From assembly GCA_015660995.1 (NCBI GenBank), contig JACTUC010000023.1, positions 1 through 35,014 of the forward strand: a stretch of 35,014 bases of DNA, in the 5' to 3' direction. This DNA is from Candidatus Methanomethylicaceae archaeon. Lineage in GTDB: Archaea > Thermoproteota > Methanomethylicia > Methanomethylicales > Methanomethylicaceae. The position numbers were made by a program, and so were the translations under genes. Positions 21,624 through 29,710 of the stretch are shown here, one piece after another. Each line of letters begins with the position of its first letter. Within the stretch, counting starts at the first letter, position 1. The notes below the pieces were generated by a model. It saw only the letters and a list, made by a program, of their open reading frames with translations. It was not told the DNA's origin and did not search any database.

Positions 21624-22454
21624 TTATTCATATCTTGAAACAGATCGCTTGAATTCCTTTTTCTCTTCATTCTTCTCATTCTCCGCAATTGCCTTTTGGA
21701 CGCTAATCTGCAGGTTCTGGAAAGCTGTGTTCTTGGGAGAGAACTCCAAAGCCTTGCTGATCGCCCTCGTTGCCTCCTCCAACCTCTTCTGACCATAAAG
21801 CCGCTTGGCAAGGCTATAAAATATTACTGGGCGCTCGCCAATCATCTTTGCCAAAGAACTCCTATATTCCGCATCATTTGGCGACAGCTTAACCGCACCT
21901 TCCATAGTCGAGATGGCTTGGTCGATGCTGTCGGGATAGAGTTTCTTCGCCTCTTCAGCAAGTAACTGTGCCCTGTGGTAGTTCGCCAGCTCTTCCAGCT
22001 GCCGTGCCAGAGATTGGTTGTTTGGGTCGAGTGTAATCGCCTCGGCAACCAGCATCATTGCAAACCCAAAATTCTTCCCTCTAGCATACCCCTCCGCAGA
22101 TGGCACCAAAAAAGAGGGGAAGGGTTGCCTTCCAGTATCGCCCTTATTGGCTTCAGATGCTTTTTCCGACAGGGTAGATCGTTTGTCTGGATATTGGCAT
22201 GTTAATGATTCTGCACACTTCAAAGCAACTGTAAAGTTGCCTGATTTGATATTAGCGAGTATTTTTTCCGAGAGCGCTGCTGGGTCAAGGCTCCGTTCGA
22301 TCTCTTCTCGCGCATCTTTGTAGGTATTACTGCAGGGGGCGTAACTGATTGCCAGCTTTATCTCATTCAACGCACTGATGAAGTCACCAGCCTCCTTGTA
22401 GGCCAGCGCTTTTTCGTAGTAACCATATGCAGTTCTTCGCTGATCAAGCGCCAT
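21624..22454 (-). CDS. TPR-repeat protein
   Basis: This 276-residue all-helical protein has tetratricopeptide-type repeats, for example YGYYEKALAYKEAGDFISALNEIKLAI (a region starting at about residue 11), SFLVPSAEGYARGKNFGFAMMLVAEAITLDP and SLAKRLYGQKRLEEATRAISKALEFSP. The C-terminus is a charged helix. It would be a cytoplasmic scaffold. It lies 111 nt behind the other TPR gene on the same strand and may be the last gene of the McrBC-linked operon. Partners are not known. Confidence 0.78.
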   Translation of the reverse strand: MALDQRRTAYGYYEKALAYKEAGDFISALNEIKLAISYAPCSNTYKDAREEIERSLDPAALSEKILANIKSGNFTVALKCAESLTCQYPDKRSTLSEKASEANKGDTGRQPFPSFLVPSAEGYARGKNFGFAMMLVAEAITLDPNNQSLARQLEELANYHRAQLLAEEAKKLYPDSIDQAISTMEGAVKLSPNDAEYRSSLAKMIGERPVIFYSLAKRLYGQKRLEEATRAISKALEFSPKNTAFQNLQISVQKAIAENEKNEEKKEFKRSVSRYE

Positions 22455-22565
22455 TAACGTTCTCTTTTCTTCGTTCTAAGAAATAATCATTCCTTAAATT
22501 CTCGTCCTGCCTTAGCCGTGATAGTTCGCATGTTTCAAGGATTAATAACATCCAGCAACAAGAGC

Positions 22566-23168
22566 CTATTTTTCATCTAATTTCTGAAAGAAATATCCAC
22601 GCCGTATTTCAAGTGCGCCTTCATATCTCAGAGGATGCCTTTCAAAATCTTCTGTCATTGTATGTACTTTGTTCTGCTCCTCCAGTGCTTCTGTTGTTCT
22701 CCCTAATTGGATAAGCGCTTCTGTTTTCGCCTGATGAAATTCCGAGCTATCGGGAAGTAACTCCAAAGATGAATCAAACTCCATCAATGCTTTTTCGTAA
22801 TCCTTCATTGATGTGTGAACCAGCCCTTTGAAGTAGTGATAATCGGCATTTCTTGGGTTGAGTTCTATAGCCTTATTCATCTCATCAATGGCTTCATCAA
22901 AGCATCCCAATAATGCAAGGGTGTCTCCCTTTTCAAAGTGAGATTGCACATTCCCAGGTTTTAATTTGATCGCATTATCAAACTCAACCAAGGCGTTTTC
23001 GAAAGAACCAAACTCAGCCATGCATTTAGCCAACCAAAGATGCAGGCGATAGTCTTTTTGATTAAGCCTGACCCCTTTTTCAAATTGAGTACATGCGTCT
23101 GGAATTTGATCCTTATCAAAGAGCACTATTCCTTTCTGCAAAAACTTGTCTGCTTTCTTTTGGTTCAT
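22566..23168 (-). CDS. TPR-repeat protein coupled to the nuclease
   Basis: This 200-residue protein contains about five clear TPR units, several with the W/LG-Y-A-P pattern (such as FENALVEFDNAIKLKPGN and FDEAIDEMNKAIELNPRN). The frame can begin with TTG at 23171, but the ATG at 23168 overlaps the nuclease stop (TGATG) and is preferred. The tight coupling says it works with the Cas4-like nuclease, perhaps holding it to other components. TPR scaffolds are frequent in defence loci. Confidence 0.85.
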   Translation of the reverse strand: MNQKKADKFLQKGIVLFDKDQIPDACTQFEKGVRLNQKDYRLHLWLAKCMAEFGSFENALVEFDNAIKLKPGNVQSHFEKGDTLALLGCFDEAIDEMNKAIELNPRNADYHYFKGLVHTSMKDYEKALMEFDSSLELLPDSSEFHQAKTEALIQLGRTTEALEEQNKVHTMTEDFERHPLRYEGALEIRRGYFFQKLDEK

Positions 23169-24346
23169 CAATCCTCTTCCTCGACAATCCTGTTGGACAA
23201 GGTTATACGATATGCATTTTCCTTTTTCGCGAGGCTTGCGATGTCCTGGTCTATTTCGTCATGCGCGATCCGCGATGATATTGCAGGATAATTAAGCATC
23301 GACAATTCATCGTAAAGGCCCTTTTCTCTTATGAGCGAAATCAACTCTCCCTTATCCTCAGGGAAGCATATTCGGACGTATTCCTTCACTGAGGCTTTTT
23401 TGTTTGAGCCGTACACCCGGCTTAATCCTTTTTGCAATGCAAACTCAACGAGCTCGCCTCGCAACTCCTGAATTTCCTTATTGGCAGTGCTCATTAATTC
23501 CTGCAGCTTAGCTAGCCTGTCCACTAGCTTTACGCCGTCATCGTTCTTGAACTCTTTGACGGTCTTTTCCTCCAGTTCAACTTCATGCATGAACAGGGGA
23601 CAGCGTTCCCGGTAGAGGCAGTAGTCGCACAAGGCGCTTTCATTCGGAGTAAAGTTTTGGCAAGATTCAATTTCTTTAATTCGCTCCATGACATCCTGCT
23701 GGAGCTGCTCCAACTGCTTGTGTGTTCGCTCAGAGACAACCTCCTTATCGAAGGCAAGCATATGCCAGACCAGATTGATTTTTTTAGCATCTTTGAACTT
23801 GTCCTTTACCCAGAGAGAGTACATGGCCAGCTGTCTGTCATCATCTGCCTCCTCCTGATCCTTCAGCCTGTTGCTGGTCTTGTAATCGCAGACGTAATAC
23901 TCATCGCCTTTGCAGCCTAGTCTGTCTATCCTGATATGGTAATAATTGCCATCGGGCAGGGGCAGCATCTCTTGCGTTTCTAGGCCAATTACAGTCATCT
24001 GATCAAAGGGTTTGTAATGATTGTAATAGTCTGAGAGGAATTTTTCGCCCATCTTTTTGTAATTCTGTTTAGTGTATTCGCTCTTAGTGATCTGAATTTC
24101 ATCGGTCCATTCCTTCGCCCATAGCTTGTCATAATAGGCGAGCAAATCATTTAGCGAGTTCATCTTTTGATACTTTAGATCTCTGTAAAGCTTCTCAAGA
24201 GTCCTATGTACGAGATTTCCTAGGAATGCTTCAATCGTGTTCGGCGTCTCGACTTCAACGCGTTCGATGTATGCAAGTTTATACTTGTAGCGGCATTGTT
24301 CAAAGGTGCTAAGTTTTGAGTTAGAGTATGTAGCCATTTCAACCAC
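23168..24346 (-). CDS. RecB/Cas4/AddB-like PD-(D/E)XK nuclease with Fe-S cysteines
   Basis: This 392-residue protein has all parts of the AddB/Cas4-type exonuclease domain. These are a first cysteine (C18 in FEQCRYKYKLAY), the helix GNLVHRTLEKLY with H47, D141 in HIRIDRLG, the catalytic CDYKTSNRL (D154, K156), the QLAMYSLW helix, and the C240-x2-C243-x5-C249 cluster that completes a 4Fe-4S site. A helical and coiled C-terminal third (about 270-392) is extra. It should process DNA ends. It lies 70 nt behind mcrC and is coupled to a TPR gene. No cas1/cas2 or CRISPR is present, so it is not a CRISPR adaptation gene here. Confidence 0.9.
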   Translation of the reverse strand: MVEMATYSNSKLSTFEQCRYKYKLAYIERVEVETPNTIEAFLGNLVHRTLEKLYRDLKYQKMNSLNDLLAYYDKLWAKEWTDEIQITKSEYTKQNYKKMGEKFLSDYYNHYKPFDQMTVIGLETQEMLPLPDGNYYHIRIDRLGCKGDEYYVCDYKTSNRLKDQEEADDDRQLAMYSLWVKDKFKDAKKINLVWHMLAFDKEVVSERTHKQLEQLQQDVMERIKEIESCQNFTPNESALCDYCLYRERCPLFMHEVELEEKTVKEFKNDDGVKLVDRLAKLQELMSTANKEIQELRGELVEFALQKGLSRVYGSNKKASVKEYVRICFPEDKGELISLIREKGLYDELSMLNYPAISSRIAHDEIDQDIASLAKKENAYRITLSNRIVEEED

Positions 24347-24416
24347 TATAATGGTGTCTATTGCGAGTCAAACCTTAAAACAGATTTGTCAGCAACGAAA
24401 TGGAAGTAAACGAGTA

Positions 24417-25712
24417 TTATGATGCTTCAGTCATAAAGTCTGACATTATCTGTTTCAATTGCTCTTTGACCCCAGCAATGTAATCTTCGTATCCAATTTC
24501 GTTGCAGTCGTCTAGGTGAAGGTCAACGGTTCTCGCGTAGATTTTGACCTTGCTTGAGTCCTCTCCTGTAAGGTCCCGTACCAAGGTCAATTCCCTGTCA
24601 ATTTCTGAGGCTTCTGATTTTGGATAAATAAGGCAGCATGCTTTGCTTTTCCGCAATGCCAAGCTGTAAGCTATGACCTGATAGTAATCTGCATTTGCTG
24701 GATCCTTCTTATATTTAGTATCAATTATGAAAGGATATTCCGCTTTACCCTTACGCAGCACAATGTCTGGTTTCGTTACTATTGTCTTTTCCTCAACGAG
24801 TTTGTTGAAGCGAGGTTGTCTTTCGATTATTAAATCTTTGAATTCAGTGCCTATGACTTCTTCGACCATTTCAGTGATAAAATCCTCATAAACTTTATTC
24901 ATGTCTACTATGAAGTTGAACCCTCTCGACTCTCCTTTGTAAACACTTCTGATGAATCTCTCTTCAAGGATGAGCCTGGACAGACGGATTATATCTTCAT
25001 AGTGTTGGTTAATTCTGTTGAACCTGATGAAGCTACATTCATGAGGATCCATGTTAACTAATGTAATGAAATCTTTTAGTGCTATTTCATGCCTTCTCAA
25101 CTTACTTCTTAACTTCTGATCGAACTTTATAAGGGATATAAGGGAATGCAAAGCGCTTAGAACCATTTGATTTTCCTTGTTGTCAAAAGTGAGATCCTCG
25201 AATTCGCAAAAAAACCTTGACTTGTAGATCATGTTCTTCTTTATCTGACCCTTGATTAAGATCTTGCCTTTTGCAAAGCGCGCGTTCTCCTGTTTTCTAA
25301 CATATTTTCTCAGTAGCCCTTTTCTAATTACATCGTCGAGCTCTTTCTGGAAGAATCGCCCTAAAATGTCAAAGAAATTCATACCTTCTTTGATTTCAAT
25401 TGGAGTTTCTGGGTCGTACAGAAATTCTTCTTCGTCTTTCAAGGAGCTGAGTAAGTAAAAGAGGTTCGTATTCACTTTCGTGGAGAAATGTATTCGTTTC
25501 TCTGAAAGTTGAATTATGCCTGCGTAGGGGCCAACTGTGATCTTGGGTTTGTATTCATGGTCGCTTAGACGAGTGTAGGTAATTCTGATATTTTTTTTCG
25601 AACCTCTGTTAAAGTATTTGCTATGAAGATATGCCTCATCTTCTTTTGACGGATAGAACTCCAGTTCTTTCTCTAATGAATTCTCTGGGACTGTAATTAA
25701 TTCTTCAGCCAT
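24417..25712 (-). CDS. mcrC: McrC-type nuclease subunit of a McrBC system
   Basis: This 431-residue McrC-family protein has the N-terminal beta region that plugs into the McrB ring, helical middle regions (FFDILGRFFQKELDDVIRKGLLRKY) and the C-terminal PD-(D/E)XK domain with TKPDIVLRKG (D316) and FIIDTKYKK (D331, K333). The first ATG overlaps the McrB motor gene by 8 nt, so the two are made together. In known systems McrC stimulates the McrB GTPase and cleaves DNA with modified bases. Catalytic residues look intact. Confidence 0.95.
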   Translation of the reverse strand: MAEELITVPENSLEKELEFYPSKEDEAYLHSKYFNRGSKKNIRITYTRLSDHEYKPKITVGPYAGIIQLSEKRIHFSTKVNTNLFYLLSSLKDEEEFLYDPETPIEIKEGMNFFDILGRFFQKELDDVIRKGLLRKYVRKQENARFAKGKILIKGQIKKNMIYKSRFFCEFEDLTFDNKENQMVLSALHSLISLIKFDQKLRSKLRRHEIALKDFITLVNMDPHECSFIRFNRINQHYEDIIRLSRLILEERFIRSVYKGESRGFNFIVDMNKVYEDFITEMVEEVIGTEFKDLIIERQPRFNKLVEEKTIVTKPDIVLRKGKAEYPFIIDTKYKKDPANADYYQVIAYSLALRKSKACCLIYPKSEASEIDRELTLVRDLTGEDSSKVKIYARTVDLHLDDCNEIGYEDYIAGVKEQLKQIMSDFMTEAS

Positions 25713-26703
25713 TTGTGGAGCCTGCTTTGTTAAGCACTAGGTCCAGAAAACTATCCAGTTCTTCTATCTTTGTGAAGCCTTTTATGCCAATTCTGTTGTT
25801 AATGTAGAGATTTTGTTCTGTCACTTCAAGAGCTTGAAGTATCTTGTCATAATCACAGTCAAAGTACTCCTCTAGCAAGGGAAGAATTTCGTACTGCCAA
25901 ACTCTCATTAAGGCGCCTTGATCAAACACTCTAAAGAAGAAAGAATGACCTATTTGTTTGTCTCTCCCTAGTTCTTTGATTATTTTACCATTGATTTTTG
26001 TGACAGCATCAATGGATTTACTTAGATATTGATAGACATCGTTCTGTTGGAGTACTGCTTTGTTTCGCTCCATATGATTAGATCGTAATATGTCAAAATC
26101 TGGAGGCACCTCCACGAAGCCGAACCTTCGTCTGAGCGCAATATCTACAAGAGCAATACTTCTATCAGCTGTGTTCATCGTTCCTATTATATGCAGATTT
26201 GGTGGGACGCTAAATTCATCATTTGAATATGGGAGTCGAACGACTATTTCGTTTTCCTGAGCTAACCTCTTGTCTTTTTCTAGTAGAGTAACTAGTTCCC
26301 CAAATATCTTTGATGCATCTCCTCTGTTGATTTCGTCTATGATAAGAACAAAGTCCTCTGCTTTGTCCCAAATGTCATTTCTGATTGCTTCTCTTAATTT
26401 GCCTTTAACCTTGCTCTGGTACTTCTCAAATATGCTTCGCCATTGGTCTTCCCAAGGTTCCAAGCTTCCATTTAGGTTTTCTCCGATTGCTTTCGCTAAC
26501 GCAAGGGTACAGATTTTCTTAAATATCCCCCATTTTCTGATGTAGCTTATTTCTCCATTATTTTCTGCTTTTCCTTGGTCAGTGTTGACAGTTATTCCTT
26601 CAATGAACTCTTCATAGCTGTAAGAGGGGTGGAAGGTAATGAATTCTAGACGCCCCTCGGTGCGAAGCTGGTTGTATTGAGCATGAAAATCATTCTCAGA
26701 CAT
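25705..26703 (-). CDS. mcrB: McrB motor without P-loop (C-terminal AAA+ part)
   Basis: This 332-residue protein begins with ...RLEFITFHPSYSYEEFIEG (the region after the P-loop in McrB). It holds the Walker B segment FVLIIDEINRGDASKIFGE (118-136), the McrB signature MNTADRS (176-182) and the arginine-rich LRRRF motif, then the lid domain. No Walker A is present. That motif lies at the C-terminus of the preceding gene and again two genes upstream. This frame has its own ATG with AAGGAGAG 8 nt before it, and is neither in the frame of the preceding gene nor joined to it. It should form a hexameric motor only with a P-loop partner. Confidence 0.9.
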   Translation of the reverse strand: MSENDFHAQYNQLRTEGRLEFITFHPSYSYEEFIEGITVNTDQGKAENNGEISYIRKWGIFKKICTLALAKAIGENLNGSLEPWEDQWRSIFEKYQSKVKGKLREAIRNDIWDKAEDFVLIIDEINRGDASKIFGELVTLLEKDKRLAQENEIVVRLPYSNDEFSVPPNLHIIGTMNTADRSIALVDIALRRRFGFVEVPPDFDILRSNHMERNKAVLQQNDVYQYLSKSIDAVTKINGKIIKELGRDKQIGHSFFFRVFDQGALMRVWQYEILPLLEEYFDCDYDKILQALEVTEQNLYINNRIGIKGFTKIEELDSFLDLVLNKAGSTNG

Positions 26704-26711
26704 ATTTCTAA

Positions 26712-26719
26712 CTCTCCTT
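26712..26719 (-). promoter_or_regulatory. Shine-Dalgarno of the P-loop-less mcrB gene
   Basis: AAGGAGAG on the minus strand, 8 nt before the ATG at 26703. It indicates independent translation of the motor part rather than loss by a chance frameshift. Confidence 0.6.
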
Positions 26720-26771
26720 TATCTGATTTAACTTTGCTCCTATCAATTTCGAAAACATTTGCTCGAATCTC

Positions 26772-27734
26772 CTATGGTTCTCTCCCATTAGCTTGCGTGC
26801 TACGTAACAGATAACCTACTGCAAACCTTTGAGCCTCGTAGGTTTTGCCAGTACCTGGCGGGCCATACAAAATAATCTGTTTCTTCTCCTGCAATAATTT
26901 AAAAAAGGGTGATTCGCCATCTTGTTGTCCGCGTCTGTTTACTGCTGAACCGAAGCTGACTTCAAGTCCTGCTTTTTCAAGACTTCTCACAAGAGCTAGT
27001 TTGTCATAATTCTCTGCACAAATCAATATTGTTCCCGGAACCTTAACTTTCTCATCAAGAGGAGGAGGCAATTTTGATCTATTGAAGTTCCTTGGTTTTT
27101 CCCACCATACTACTTTGCGCTGGTTGGCATATCCTAATTCTCCATTTATGTTTCCAACCCTGTTCTTGTCATCGAAGTAGTAATCGCCTTCAATCTCTCC
27201 TATCATGGCAACGGTATTATTCCTACTATAAGCAATTATAAGATCCCCTTTGTGGATTTTATCTCTAAAGGTAATCAGCTGATTTGCGTCTTTTAGACTA
27301 CTTAGATTAGAACCACCCCACTTTGCTTGACTAATTTGCTGTATTTCATCTTTTGTTTTACCAGTTAAATCACCGAAATCAGTCCAACCTACTGCGACAA
27401 CTCCATCTTCGTAAAGGATCTCAGCTGCCCTTTTAGGATCTTTATGATGGGTAACTATCTTAATTACTTGCACATTGGTTGTTTTTTCTACAATGTCGAA
27501 TTCTTTTCTTTTTAGGAAGTTGTTTGTCTCATCACCCCCAGAGAATTGCGAAGGGTCTAATTCACGACCATTAGCGAACTTATTTGCTAAGGAAATTACG
27601 TACTTTGGGGGAAAGTGTTCTCCGTTGTAAAGAATACTCCATGCAGTCGATTCGCGATAAGGTGGGATCTTGCCTTTCTTTATCTCGCTTATAGCTTGGA
27701 GAATGTGTTGACGAGTAATGTTTGACGGAATCAC
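26772..27734 (-). CDS. ScoMcrA-head plus EVE-like sensor ending in a P-loop
   Basis: This 320-residue protein has three parts. Residues 1-84 match the ScoMcrA-type N-terminal head (RESTAWSILYNGEHFPPKYVISLA, given as a region from about 27, and FSGGDETNNFLKRKEFDIVEK). Residues about 88-240 look like an EVE/PUA-fold modified-base reader (VVAVGWTDFGDL, GDLIIAYSRNNTVAMIGEI, KVVWWEKP). The end carries IILYGPPGTGKTYEAQRFAVGYLL with Walker A at 291-298, and then stops at residue 320. The start is GTG at 27734. A 68-nt gap separates it from the motor gene, so the P-loop seems to be supplied in trans. Confidence 0.82.
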   Translation of the reverse strand: MIPSNITRQHILQAISEIKKGKIPPYRESTAWSILYNGEHFPPKYVISLANKFANGRELDPSQFSGGDETNNFLKRKEFDIVEKTTNVQVIKIVTHHKDPKRAAEILYEDGVVAVGWTDFGDLTGKTKDEIQQISQAKWGGSNLSSLKDANQLITFRDKIHKGDLIIAYSRNNTVAMIGEIEGDYYFDDKNRVGNINGELGYANQRKVVWWEKPRNFNRSKLPPPLDEKVKVPGTILICAENYDKLALVRSLEKAGLEVSFGSAVNRRGQQDGESPFFKLLQEKKQIILYGPPGTGKTYEAQRFAVGYLLRSTQANGREP

Positions 27735-27798
27735 AAGTCAAGCCTCATCAAGCCATTTACGACATTTATTTTCTGTTGGCGATTCTTAGTCATCAATT

Positions 27799-29256
27799 TC
27801 ACCTATTGTCTTTGTCAGACAGGAATTCTACAGCAAGTTTTTGAGCTTGAAAGGTTTTCCCCGTGCCAGGTGGACCATACAAGATCACCTGCTTTTTCTC
27901 AGATAGCAATTCGACGAAGCCCTGAGGTGCTTTTTTCATGACTGGTGCGATGGTCCCTAGCGTCTTGAGAAGCGTTCTCAATTTTACTAGATGCTCTTCT
28001 GCTTCATTGTTCGGAGGGTTCAGTTTAACAATTTTCTCATATCGATCTATCACATCTTCAAGGATTCTTTTTGCGTTTGAAGGTTCAAGATAGTTGAATC
28101 CTCCTTGTCCGACTCTCTGGCCGTTCAAGTGAGGCTCAGAAGCATCTAGGTAGGTTTCAGGCAAGAACCCGAAAGACACTCTTCTATCGCCTGAGATGTT
28201 GAAATAAACATTCCCTCCTATTGCTGTGTTTTTATCTAGAACTCCTTTCTCCAAAAACTGGGCATTTCCGTAGATTCCAACAATCCTTCCATTGGAATGG
28301 AAAAAGATGATTTTTCCTTGACCTTTGTTTTCAGCGAAAGCTCTTGGTGTGCCATGGCACTGAAAGAATCCATAGACTACTTCTGGCGTATCGACTGCTT
28401 TATCGAATTTGAAGTCTAAGGTTTCATGAGGCATATTTCCCTTTGCAACGTATCTGTACCCTGATTTTGGTGGTATTTGGGGTTCCATCCATCGATGGTC
28501 ATTCCAAGCAAGATTAGCAACAATATAGCTCCCATGAATGAATTCATTCTTTGAGCTGGGTTCTTCGAAGGCTGAATAGATAAAATTATAGATTGGCTCA
28601 AGTTTTTTGAAATCTTCAATTATTGAGTTAACCAATTGAGGAGACGTTACCATAGGGTCATTTAGGTCATATTTACGAACTATCTCCATATTGTCCGATT
28701 GGAGCCAATTACTTAGACTAACTTCATCCACAATTCTATTTTTTTCTGGTGGCACATTATGAGAAGGTATGTTTCGAGTGATCGGAAATGTAAATTCAAG
28801 GGGCAGTGCCTTCGCATACTCTACGAAAGTGCTTTTTTCACGTTCTGCCTTTTCTCTAAATTGATTTTTCATTGGTTCCTTTACCCTACTTCCCCAAAAA
28901 ATTCCTGTCTCGAAAAAAGAATCGTGAACAGTGATGTAGAGTTGAAAATCAGACGACTTATTTCCACTCGCTTTTCTATAAAATGCTGCCCATAGATATT
29001 CTTGATATATCTTTCTATCTTTTGTTGGAAATCTTCTATTGATTACCGACAAGCAATGCAATGAATCAGCCTTAACCTCCAATGAGGGATATGTTTTTGA
29101 AATATACTGTTCAGCTATGTCTTCAACTAAAGCTTTGACTCTCTTGTTCAGATCGTCTAGCCTAGATCTATTTGCATCCATCCATTTTTTGTTATTGTTG
29201 GACTTTAACTCTGCTAAGAAATTAAATGAATCCCGGGTGAAACCGGTAAATCTCAT
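27799..29256 (-). CDS. DUF2461-like and PUA-like sensor ending in a P-loop
   Basis: A 485-residue protein. Residues 1-150 resemble the DUF2461/TIGR02453 family (FTRDSFNFLAELKSNNNKKWMDANR as a region from about 7, later DRKIYQEYLWAAFYRK and FFETGIFWG). The part from about 290 to 370 has alternating beta patterns (VVYGFFQCHGTPRAF, KIIFFHSNGRIVGIYGNAQF) that could be a PUA/EVE-type reader. It ends QVILYGPPGTGKTFQAQKL with Walker A at 461-468 and a stop 17 residues later. No AAA+ remainder follows; the next gene starts after 64 nt. It is the first gene of the McrBC operon. Confidence 0.78.
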   Translation of the reverse strand: MRFTGFTRDSFNFLAELKSNNNKKWMDANRSRLDDLNKRVKALVEDIAEQYISKTYPSLEVKADSLHCLSVINRRFPTKDRKIYQEYLWAAFYRKASGNKSSDFQLYITVHDSFFETGIFWGSRVKEPMKNQFREKAEREKSTFVEYAKALPLEFTFPITRNIPSHNVPPEKNRIVDEVSLSNWLQSDNMEIVRKYDLNDPMVTSPQLVNSIIEDFKKLEPIYNFIYSAFEEPSSKNEFIHGSYIVANLAWNDHRWMEPQIPPKSGYRYVAKGNMPHETLDFKFDKAVDTPEVVYGFFQCHGTPRAFAENKGQGKIIFFHSNGRIVGIYGNAQFLEKGVLDKNTAIGGNVYFNISGDRRVSFGFLPETYLDASEPHLNGQRVGQGGFNYLEPSNAKRILEDVIDRYEKIVKLNPPNNEAEEHLVKLRTLLKTLGTIAPVMKKAPQGFVELLSEKKQVILYGPPGTGKTFQAQKLAVEFLSDKDNR

Positions 29257-29342
29257 CCTTAAAGCACCTTTAATTCTCTTTTCAAGAACAGCATTAATTG
29301 AGCTTCTGTATTCTTTACTAATTACCGTTTCATTTTCTGTGG

Positions 29343-29364
29343 TATAAGAAGTGTACTTCTTATA
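29343..29364. promoter_or_regulatory. 22-bp perfect dyad before the McrBC operon
   Basis: TATAAGAAG (29343-29351), spacer TGTA, CTTCTTATA (29356-29364). Both arms match over 9 bp. It is about 87 nt upstream of the first sensor gene and contains TATA-like words in both directions, so it could be both promoter and repressor site. Confidence 0.55.
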
Positions 29365-29392
29365 GCGCCCCTCAGACGCTCAATACGATTCA

Positions 29393-29590
29393 TTGGGATA
29401 CAATTTGCAATTAATGGCCGCTTTAACAATAATGCAGACATTTTCTTGGATTACGTACGATCAACATCACAATTGCATTCGTCCATATGAGACTTTGGAT
29501 GGAAAGACGCTTACTGAGGCTTGCGAGATTGAGGTCAAGGGTGAAAACAAATGGAAGATGCTAATCCAGAATGCAAGTCATCATACTTAA
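29393..29590 (+). pseudogene. Transposase C-terminal remnant
   Basis: The last about 50 codons read TFSWITYDQHHNCIRPYETL, then DGKTLTEACEIEVKGENKWK and LIQNAS. This is the characteristic end of archaeal DDE (integrase-core) transposases, where [YF]N-x-RPHE-x-L-GKTPAEA is usual. No catalytic D, D or E and no N-terminal domain is present, so it is a fragment of an insertion sequence. It lies directly upstream of the McrBC promoter dyad, marking past transposition at this edge of the locus. Confidence 0.65.
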
Positions 29591-29710
29591 TATTTGTAAT
29601 GAAGTTCTTGACGGCACCATGTTAGATTCTTCGGAGCAGAATTTGTAAATGTAAACTCATATTTTTCAATATTGATGATATAATCTGCTTTTGCTGGAAG
29701 TTTTAGGGAA

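Noticed and set aside
23168-24346. Cas4 of a CRISPR system
   Set aside because: The protein has the Fe-S nuclease layout shared by Cas4, AddB and RecB-type proteins, but with a long extra C-terminus and no CRISPR context; it is coupled to McrBC and TPR genes.
26704-26774. Programmed frameshift joining the 320-residue P-loop protein to the motor gene
   Set aside because: A TAG stop lies well before any overlap, no slippery run is seen there, and the motor gene has its own ribosome-binding site; it also would not serve the first P-loop protein.
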